The notes below the pieces were generated by a model that was not told where the DNA came from, did not search any database, and worked only from the letters and a program-made list of their open reading frames with translations. This document shows, piece after piece, positions 1 through 5,535 of a DNA stretch of 7,582 nt. This stretch comes from JAKPQD01 sp029572965 (lineage in GTDB: Bacteria; Bacteroidota; Bacteroidia; Bacteroidales; DTGW01), in assembly GCA_035374585.1 (NCBI GenBank), contig DAOSPF010000113.1:1-7582 (forward strand), given 5' to 3'. Numbering within the stretch: position 1 is the stretch's first letter; every line of letters begins with the position of its first letter. The translations under genes were made by a program, and so were the position numbers.

Positions 1-370
1 CTTCGGCAATAGCAAAGTCGTTTTCAAGCGGATTCTTCCAGTCAATCAGGTAAACGGTTTCCTTGTTTTCGCCCGCTTCCTCTTTTACTTTTATGCCATA
101 ACGAAGCAGTGAATAAACTTCTTTATTTGCCTGATAAAGGTCGTCGTGGGTGTTTATATTAACTGCTTTGTAAAACTCGTAAAGGGCTTTATTGATTTGG
201 TTTTTAGTATATCCCTTTTTTGTAAGAAAAGCAGTAAGCAAAGCTTCATCTACATTGCTGTTGTTTTCTCGTTCTTCCCAGTTACCCAAATAGCGGTATT
301 CCAGTTCTGACTGGAACAAAGCAACAATGCGATTTTGGGTTATGCGTTCAATTTGTCCGACTTTACTCAT
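1..370 (-). CDS. hsdR: HsdR, type I restriction endonuclease subunit R (N-terminal 123 codons only)
   Basis: This is the start of the large restriction/translocation subunit of a type I R-M enzyme. The subunit joins the HsdM/HsdS complex, translocates DNA using ATP and cuts at a distance from the recognition site. I translated the minus strand from the ATG at 370-368; the frame stays open to the window edge. The product begins MSKVGQIERITQNRIVALF and the visible part ends in WKNPLENDFAIAE, a segment typical of the HsdR N-terminal domain just ahead of the PD...ExK nuclease residues. Those residues and the helicase motifs lie beyond the window, so activity cannot be judged. The ATG overlaps the mcrC stop by 4 bases (ATGA), and a good Shine-Dalgarno (GAAGGA) sits 8 bases upstream, which supports this start. 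It is the last visible gene of the operon. Assignment rests on recognised family sequence and on hsdM and hsdS in the same operon. Confidence 0.9.
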   Translation of the reverse strand, partial: MSKVGQIERITQNRIVALFQSELEYRYLGNWEERENNSNVDEALLTAFLTKKGYTKNQINKALYEFYKAVNINTHDDLYQANKEVYSLLRYGIKVKEEAGENKETVYLIDWKNPLENDFAIAE

Positions 371-1677
371 GTTGTCATTCCTTCAAAAACATTTTCAGGC
401 AATTCAATCCCAATTTTAAAAAACCTGTTGTATTCTTTTTCTTCTTCAAGTTGAAAATTATCAGCTATAAAATCCTTTCTGCCGGCACTTTGACTGGAGT
501 ATATTACAAGACAGTCTATAACTGTTTTTTCTTCAATTTCCAGGAAACTATATATCTTTTTAAGTCTTGCATAGCCGCTTATTTGCCTAATATCATCAAC
601 ATTTACCTTTCCGTTTTGATATTGAGGCTTGTATTTTGCATCAACAACCATTTTTAATAATCCGTCATATGTTTTTATAATAAAATCTGGTTCCAAGTAA
701 TTAAACTTTTTATGATAAGTGACTTCTTTAGACTTATTAAAACGCTCTTTTAATTTTGAAAAAATATACAATTCAAAGAGCTTACTCATGTCAATCCAGA
801 AAGGTGGCGTTTTTACACTGAGGGAGTTTACGCTCGAAATATTATACCCATAACGCTTTAATATATGTCGGGCAAATATCAAAGCCTGTATATACTCTTT
901 GTAAAAATTGTTTGGCTTGATATTCTTTAATTCTTCAATGCTTACTTTGCTATCTACATTTTCAAATGCAGGTTGTATATAATTCAGCATTTCATTCAAA
1001 TATGAAGTATCAATACCTTTAAGGTTTTTCAGTGCTGAAATAGAAAATTCTAAGGCCTTCTTAAGCACTTTATTTTCTATGCTATTGACTCCAAACTCAG
1101 AAAACTGGCAACAATTATAAAGCATTTTATTATTGAAGTGATTTTTTTTAATCGTTTCATTAATTAAAATTCTTCCTTTTATTTTAGCATTTAGATTTTT
1201 TGTAATTGGATAATAGGTTTTTCTTAGCCCCTTTTGAACAATTTTTTTAAGGATATTTAAGTATTGAATTATTAATAAAGGAGTCAAAATATCTTGTCGT
1301 TGCTCTATTGTTATCGTTGGCTTATTAAAGTCTATTTCACAAAGCTGGTCTAGATAATTATAGTTTTCAGATTCTTTTAAGATATCAAAAAGCATTTTTA
1401 AAAAATTGATTTCTGTTGAAGTATCACTCATTTTGGGCTTTATATTTATTGCCAGTTCATTTTCTACTACCCAATCGATACCCACAAAATAAGATGCTTC
1501 AAGGCGATATGGATTTTCAACATCGGGAAAATGGTCAATTTTATAGCAATAGGTTTTATTATCACCACGCTGAATAGATCTACAGTACGATTTGTTATTC
1601 AGTATATCTGAATATTTATCAATGTTATCAATTGGTAATGGATTTTTATAACCGTATTGTTCACTAACAACTATCAT
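367..1677 (-). CDS. mcrC: McrC, nuclease subunit of a McrBC modification-dependent restriction system
   Basis: A 436-residue protein of the McrC family, which binds the McrB ring, stimulates its GTPase and supplies the DNA-cutting site. The N-terminal half (about 1-170) contains RLEASYFVGIDWV (58-70) followed by INIKPKM, typical of McrC N-termini. The C-terminal half has WIDMSKLFELYIF (294-306), a family hallmark, then a PD-(D/E)xK core: P330-D331, then D346-A347-K348 in the run MVVDAKYK, with Q365 in DDIRQISGYA following it. D331, D346 and K348 are the expected catalytic residues and all are present, so the nuclease looks intact. The ATG at 1677 lies 2 bases after the mcrB stop; no strong Shine-Dalgarno is visible, so coupling to mcrB is likely. 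The stop overlaps the hsdR start by 4 bases. The gene is notably AT-rich (1141-1200 is about 15% GC by hand count) against hsdM. The family call is firm; the target modification is unknown. Confidence 0.9.
   Translation of the reverse strand: MIVVSEQYGYKNPLPIDNIDKYSDILNNKSYCRSIQRGDNKTYCYKIDHFPDVENPYRLEASYFVGIDWVVENELAINIKPKMSDTSTEINFLKMLFDILKESENYNYLDQLCEIDFNKPTITIEQRQDILTPLLIIQYLNILKKIVQKGLRKTYYPITKNLNAKIKGRILINETIKKNHFNNKMLYNCCQFSEFGVNSIENKVLKKALEFSISALKNLKGIDTSYLNEMLNYIQPAFENVDSKVSIEELKNIKPNNFYKEYIQALIFARHILKRYGYNISSVNSLSVKTPPFWIDMSKLFELYIFSKLKERFNKSKEVTYHKKFNYLEPDFIIKTYDGLLKMVVDAKYKPQYQNGKVNVDDIRQISGYARLKKIYSFLEIEEKTVIDCLVIYSSQSAGRKDFIADNFQLEEEKEYNRFFKIGIELPENVFEGMTT
379..384 (-). promoter_or_regulatory. 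Shine-Dalgarno of hsdR
   Basis: GAAGGA on the minus strand, 8 bases before the hsdR ATG, inside the last codons of mcrC. It is the clearest ribosome-binding site in the operon. It suggests hsdR is translated by its own initiation as well as by coupling to mcrC. Confidence 0.65.
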
Positions 1678-1679
1678 GC

Positions 1680-3497
1680 CTATAACGCTCGTATAAGGGT
1701 TTCTGCACTCTGTTTAAGAATCCCATCCTTTAAATACTCTTTTAAAATAGGAATAATTTCGTAACTTTTCCTTATAGAAAAATCACCTTCTCCTTTAATA
1801 AAATAACTGTGACCAAGCCAAACATCCTCCGGCCTGAATTCTTCTGATAGATGTTCCGAAGGTATTAATTCTACTGTAGTATCTAGTGCATAGGCATCAA
1901 AGTTTTGTATAAATAAAGCTGAGACTTGTTGAAATAATTCAAGTTCAAAATTCTCTATATCCAGTATTTTGGGTAATACATCAATAAAAGCAAATCGCCT
2001 GCGTATGGCGTAATCAATATGTCCAACACTACGGTCTGAAGTGTTCATTGTGCCGATAATGTAAAGATTAGGTGGAATTATTAGCGTATTATCATCATCA
2101 ACAGGATACATACTCTCGACTTTCTCACCTCTATATTCTAGAGCATAGATTAATTCACCCAATACGGCCGGTAGGTTGGCTCTGTTTATTTCGTCAATGA
2201 TTAACACATATTTCTTTTCTTCAATTTCAGGTATATCTATATCAGGTTTCTTTTTTGTATCCATGAACGAATAAAACATATCAAGCACTCTCATATAATA
2301 GCTGGCATGTTGAATCGCCAAACCGGAAATTCCAGTCATTTTCTTGATTTCCTGTCTGGTTTTTACATTGGCACGGTACATTTTAATGATATCTTCAAAA
2401 CGCATTCGGTTACCTGCAATGTTACTCCAGTTGTCTCCTGTGTACCTAAAGCAATCATTTTCAACTTCCCGCAAATATGTTGTAGTTCCTTTTAGTAATA
2501 ATTTTCCATTTGATTTTTCTATTTCATCTGTGACAAAGTCAGAAAAATCTAAAAAATTCTCCTGAATCCAGTTTTCCTCTTTTAATTGAGCTTTATCTTT
2601 ACGGCTGTTTTCATAATTTCGCAATGCTCTATTAGCAAAGTCCACCATAAGTTTGTTTTTGGTCTTATACTCAATAGATATGCCTTTGCTTTCCGCAACT
2701 ATTCCTCTTACAAAATCCTCATAGGAAAAAGCAGGGTGAAACTGGACAAACTTGAATTGCTCTGTGTTTTCTAGACGGTCTTTTTGAATTGTTTTATCCT
2801 CCGAAACTTCCGAAAAAAGCATTTGCTCGGCAATATCTTTTGCTGTATATGTTTTTCCCGTACCTGGAGGGCCTTGCAATATTATCTGTCCTTTATGTGT
2901 TAATACATCAATTATGCTCTGATTGTTCATAGCTGCCTCACTGAAATGATTTTTATCGGAAAAAATGATTTGGTATGCTTCAAATTGTTTTTTAAAATCT
3001 GATATCATGCTCTCAAAAGCATCATCATCAATGAGAAACCCATTTCTTTCGTTTTTTACACTTATGCTTTTTCCAAAAAGTGTATATTGATTATTCTGCG
3101 GGGCTTTAAGTTGCTGAATATCTCCATAAACAAAAGTGTAATCTGGTAATATCCCTCTGACTTTTTTTTCATTTTTTAAGAATCCAAACATATAGGGGCG
3201 CATATAATCAACAGAACTCTTTTCATTTGCAAAAGGTACATATTGAGTATTAAAGCCTAAGCCGTATCGAATCTCCAAATCATCGACAACAAAGGCAATG
3301 TGATACTGTAACTCCGTACCACCACCTTCGTTTATTGCCCAATCCCTTGATTGGTCAGTCAGTTTGAATAATATTCTTCTTTTGGGGACTTTCCCTAACC
3401 CGGCCAGTTCCTTCCGCTTTGAACCAAATTCATCGCAGAATTCTCCCAATGTTGCATTGACTTGATTAACCAGATCCGCAAGGTCCTTAAATTTCAT
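1680..3497 (-). CDS. mcrB: McrB, AAA+ GTPase subunit of a McrBC restriction system, with an atypical N-terminal domain
   Basis: A 605-residue McrB-type AAA+ GTPase, expected to form a ring that recognises modified DNA through its N-terminal domain, translocates using GTP and activates McrC. The core begins near residue 195. Walker A is GPPGTGKT (209-216), followed by FVQFHPAFSYEDFVRG (250-265), a McrB hallmark. Walker B is VLIIDEINRAN (431-441). The GTP-type signature MNTSDRS (484-490) matches the NTxD element of E. coli McrB, and DYAIRRRF (495-502) carries the arginine-finger region. About 215 residues separate Walker A and Walker B, against roughly 80 in E. coli McrB, so residues about 300-425 look like an insertion. 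The N-terminal domain (about 1-190) does not resemble the E. coli McrB methylcytosine-binding domain, and I cannot name it. The ATG shares one base with the hsdS stop (TAATG), and TGAGG lies 8 bases upstream. Family assignment is sure; substrate is not. Confidence 0.92.
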   Translation of the reverse strand: MKFKDLADLVNQVNATLGEFCDEFGSKRKELAGLGKVPKRRILFKLTDQSRDWAINEGGGTELQYHIAFVVDDLEIRYGLGFNTQYVPFANEKSSVDYMRPYMFGFLKNEKKVRGILPDYTFVYGDIQQLKAPQNNQYTLFGKSISVKNERNGFLIDDDAFESMISDFKKQFEAYQIIFSDKNHFSEAAMNNQSIIDVLTHKGQIILQGPPGTGKTYTAKDIAEQMLFSEVSEDKTIQKDRLENTEQFKFVQFHPAFSYEDFVRGIVAESKGISIEYKTKNKLMVDFANRALRNYENSRKDKAQLKEENWIQENFLDFSDFVTDEIEKSNGKLLLKGTTTYLREVENDCFRYTGDNWSNIAGNRMRFEDIIKMYRANVKTRQEIKKMTGISGLAIQHASYYMRVLDMFYSFMDTKKKPDIDIPEIEEKKYVLIIDEINRANLPAVLGELIYALEYRGEKVESMYPVDDDNTLIIPPNLYIIGTMNTSDRSVGHIDYAIRRRFAFIDVLPKILDIENFELELFQQVSALFIQNFDAYALDTTVELIPSEHLSEEFRPEDVWLGHSYFIKGEGDFSIRKSYEIIPILKEYLKDGILKQSAETLIRAL

Positions 3498-4675
3498 TAC
3501 ACCAACCTCACTTTACCAGTTAGCAGAACCTGCATCATACCCAGTTTTATTTTGCGGTATTTCTCCAATTTGGTTTCCAAGGCATTGATCTCGTTATCCA
3601 TATCGGATAGGATGGTGGCGATGCGGGTTTGTTCTTCATTTGTTTTTGGTATTGACACTTTAAATTCAAATAATGGATTGCGAACAATTTGCGGTTGACC
3701 AGAACCAGTAATACATTGACTAAAATCTTGTTTTGTGAGAATGTAATAAAAGAATAACTTATCAATATTTGTATTTTTATCTACATTCATAACCATAGCA
3801 TTACCTGTAATCCAAGACTTTCCTACCGTTCTATTTACAGTACCACAAGTTGATCCTCTGCAAGTGATTGTTGTCTGCCAAGTTTCGTGGTTATATAAAT
3901 GATATTTTCCAACAATTCCATTAGCACCATAAACTAAGTATCCATCATCAATAAAAACATCTTGTGAAATAGTCTGCGGTTGATAAATCTCCGCTACTTC
4001 CCCCAACTTCTTCACTTCCCAGCCCTCTTTAGGCTTAAGCAATTGTTGCATTGCCCCTTGTTTTATGTTGCGTTTTTTGGCAATGAGTTTTTCGAGGCTG
4101 TTTATCAGGGCATCGGCATCGCTTAGGGCGGTGGCTATGGCGGTTTGTTCGGATTTAGTTGGGGGAAGAGGAATTTTCATTTTCATCAAATCACCAATCC
4201 CAACATTATCTTGAATGTTTGCATTAACTTTATTTTTAACTTCTAATCCGAAAATATTTGACTTGAAGTAGTGAAATAAAAATACGTCATTCAGCTTCGA
4301 TTTATCTGGTTTAATAGTTACACAAGAGTACGACACAACAAATTCTTCATCAATATCCACGTATGACACACTTCCTACTGTTGCATACCGAGCCAAAATT
4401 ATGTCGCTTTTTAAAGTTCTTATTTTTTTTGAGAGTTTTTCAAAATCATCTTTGCTTATTTTCTTGCAATTATCAAAATCTATTTCACTTGCATAATCCT
4501 TGATATCACCTGTCATTAGGTAAGGAATTCCATACTTTTCGGTTTTAGGCATATAATGGTCAACATCTGCAATTCGAAGTAATAAATCACCTAAAATATA
4601 AACTTCCCAATCCTCAGGAATTATTCCGACTTCAGTAACTTTATAACCCTTTGGCAATTGTTCATTATCCATCAT
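3497..4675 (-). CDS. hsdS: HsdS, type I restriction-modification specificity subunit
   Basis: A 392-residue specificity subunit with the usual two half-site modules. It directs HsdM (and HsdR) to a bipartite DNA target. The first target-recognition domain spans about 20-170, opening with TEVGIIPEDWEVYILGD and containing ARYATVGSVSYV (95-106). A conserved helical spacer follows (171-216), then the second recognition domain (about 218-342), opening with EGWEVKKLGEV and containing CRGSTCGTVNRTVGKSWITG (272-291). A second conserved helical region ends the protein (343-388). The two helical regions align with 26 of 46 identities by hand count, as expected for the long helices that set the spacing between half-sites. 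Length is normal. Two ATGs are adjacent (MMDN): the first overlaps the upstream stop by 4 bases, the second by one. AAGGA lies 4 or 7 bases upstream of them, so the second may be the real start. The recognition sequence cannot be read from this. Confidence 0.93.
   Translation of the reverse strand: MMDNEQLPKGYKVTEVGIIPEDWEVYILGDLLLRIADVDHYMPKTEKYGIPYLMTGDIKDYASEIDFDNCKKISKDDFEKLSKKIRTLKSDIILARYATVGSVSYVDIDEEFVVSYSCVTIKPDKSKLNDVFLFHYFKSNIFGLEVKNKVNANIQDNVGIGDLMKMKIPLPPTKSEQTAIATALSDADALINSLEKLIAKKRNIKQGAMQQLLKPKEGWEVKKLGEVAEIYQPQTISQDVFIDDGYLVYGANGIVGKYHLYNHETWQTTITCRGSTCGTVNRTVGKSWITGNAMVMNVDKNTNIDKLFFYYILTKQDFSQCITGSGQPQIVRNPLFEFKVSIPKTNEEQTRIATILSDMDNEINALETKLEKYRKIKLGMMQVLLTGKVRLV
3506..3510 (-). 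promoter_or_regulatory. Shine-Dalgarno of mcrB
   Basis: TGAGG on the minus strand, 8 bases before the mcrB ATG and inside the last codons of hsdS. It supports the chosen start and suggests direct initiation in addition to coupling through the one-base TAATG overlap. Confidence 0.5.
3512..3649 (-). repeat. HsdS distal conserved helical region (repeat copy 2)
   Basis: Encodes HsdS residues 343-388, the second copy of the conserved helical module. It shares EQTxIATxLSDxD and the ending GxMQxLLxxK with the copy at 4028-4165 (26 of 46 residues identical by hand). The resemblance is mainly at protein level; the DNA repeat is imperfect. In HsdS proteins these copies pair as antiparallel helices and fix the distance between half-sites. 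Confidence 0.75.
4028..4165 (-). repeat. HsdS central conserved helical region (repeat copy 1)
   Basis: Encodes HsdS residues 171-216, the spacer between the two target-recognition domains. It is richer in GC (about 53% at 4081-4140 by hand count) than the recognition domain next to it (about 23% at 4201-4260). That contrast is what domain exchange through conserved flanks would leave. Confidence 0.75.
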
Positions 4676-5535
4676 TTAATCCTTTTTAAAAGTTCATTAA
4701 CCAAAGAATCCATTCGCGAAAAGGCAAACCATTTTTTGCCCAAATCTTTGAGCGAGGCGCCTATATGGTAGAGTTCCTTGTGGTCGATAATTAAAAACCT
4801 GTCGTGGCTATTGGCGAATGTCTTAATCTCAATGCTTGGATACTGTGCATTGTGCTTTTTTACATCCAATTGCAATGCTTTATTAATCTCTTTTGTATAA
4901 ATGCTTGCAGATACTCCTATATTTCGCTTGCTCAACAGCGTAAGAACCGATTCATCAATGTAATTATCAATAAGAACAATGCTTTGGGTTGCTGATTTTA
5001 TCAAGTTGACAGCAAAGGTATAGGCATCAAACACCTGCCCGTCGAAGAAAATTCCCATATCAGGCGTGGCTTGTCCGCTTTCCAGTGCTTTGAATATTCT
5101 TTCAAATTTCTCATCCGTTTGAATTTGTTTCAATTCAATGCGGTCAAGTCGTTGAAATACAGAAGCATTTTGAAATAAAAACTTACGCATGGCCACAAAA
5201 GCCCTTGCAATGGTAATGCTCACCTCTGCTGCTTTTTCGCTTTTAAGCACACCGGCAACAGCAGCTACCCCCTGTTCGGTAAATACATACGGAAGATGTC
5301 CGCCCAGGCTTTGTTTAGAAGGTATCGCATTTTGCGATACCAAACTATCAACCTCGTTTTCCGTTAATTGAAATACAAAATCTGGAGGAAATCGATTTGG
5401 GTTTCTTTTAACTTGCTCCCTTAGCCTTATAGGTTTTACTTCATAAAATGAAGCTAAATCTTTGTCCAATATTACCTGCACATCACGTAGCATCACTATT
5501 TTTGACTCAATATGCTGCTGCTTAACTATTTCCAT
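4672..5535 (-). CDS. ORF6N-domain protein with a PLD-like C-terminal domain, embedded in the hsd operon
   Basis: A 287-residue two-domain protein. Residues about 8-118 match the ORF6N domain, a KilA-N-related putative DNA-binding module from phage and mobile-element proteins. Markers are VMLRDVQVILDKDLASFYEV (14-33), RFPPDFVFQLT (48-58), VSQNAIPSK (66-74) and LPYVFTEQGVAAVAGVL (81-97). Residues about 122-152 look like a helical, possibly coiled-coil linker. Residues about 160-287 open with FFDGQVFDAY and IVLIDNYIDESVLTLL, then show HDRFLIID (244-251) and GAS (259-261), which resembles one phospholipase-D/Nuc HxKx4D...GS motif with Arg246 where Lys is expected. Such single-motif domains usually dimerise. 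There is no signal peptide or membrane segment. The start overlaps the hsdM end by 10 bases and the stop overlaps hsdS by 4, so it is co-translated with the methyltransferase genes. Function is unknown: a DNA-binding regulator or accessory factor, or less likely a nuclease. I give it no gene name. Confidence 0.8.
   Translation of the reverse strand: MEIVKQQHIESKIVMLRDVQVILDKDLASFYEVKPIRLREQVKRNPNRFPPDFVFQLTENEVDSLVSQNAIPSKQSLGGHLPYVFTEQGVAAVAGVLKSEKAAEVSITIARAFVAMRKFLFQNASVFQRLDRIELKQIQTDEKFERIFKALESGQATPDMGIFFDGQVFDAYTFAVNLIKSATQSIVLIDNYIDESVLTLLSKRNIGVSASIYTKEINKALQLDVKKHNAQYPSIEIKTFANSHDRFLIIDHKELYHIGASLKDLGKKWFAFSRMDSLVNELLKRIK
4680..4684 (-). promoter_or_regulatory. Shine-Dalgarno of hsdS
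   Basis: AAGGA on the minus strand at the end of the ORF6N gene. It stands 4 bases from the first hsdS ATG (4675) and 7 bases from the second (4672). The spacing fits the second ATG better, so the protein may begin MDNEQ rather than MMDNEQ. Confidence 0.5.
5321..5341. repeat. Perfect 9-bp inverted repeat with 3-base loop inside the ORF6N gene
   Basis: GGTATCGCA (5321-5329) and TGCGATACC (5333-5341) are exact reverse complements around TTT. The sequence lies in codons 65-72 of the ORF6N gene, covering the conserved VSQNAIP segment. It could fold as a short hairpin in mRNA or act as a palindromic protein site. It has no T-run in the direction of transcription, so it is not a typical terminator. 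It may simply reflect codon choice for a conserved peptide. Confidence 0.6.

Noticed and set aside
451..657. Short plus-strand frame with hydrophobic translation opposite mcrC
   Set aside because: It runs opposite the McrC nuclease motifs, which are intact on the minus strand. The hydrophobic look comes from the complement of AT-rich coding DNA.
3495..3510. Independent promoter ahead of mcrB
   Set aside because: There is no intergenic space, and I saw no convincing paired promoter elements at this junction. AT-rich coding DNA gives many chance matches, so none is claimed.
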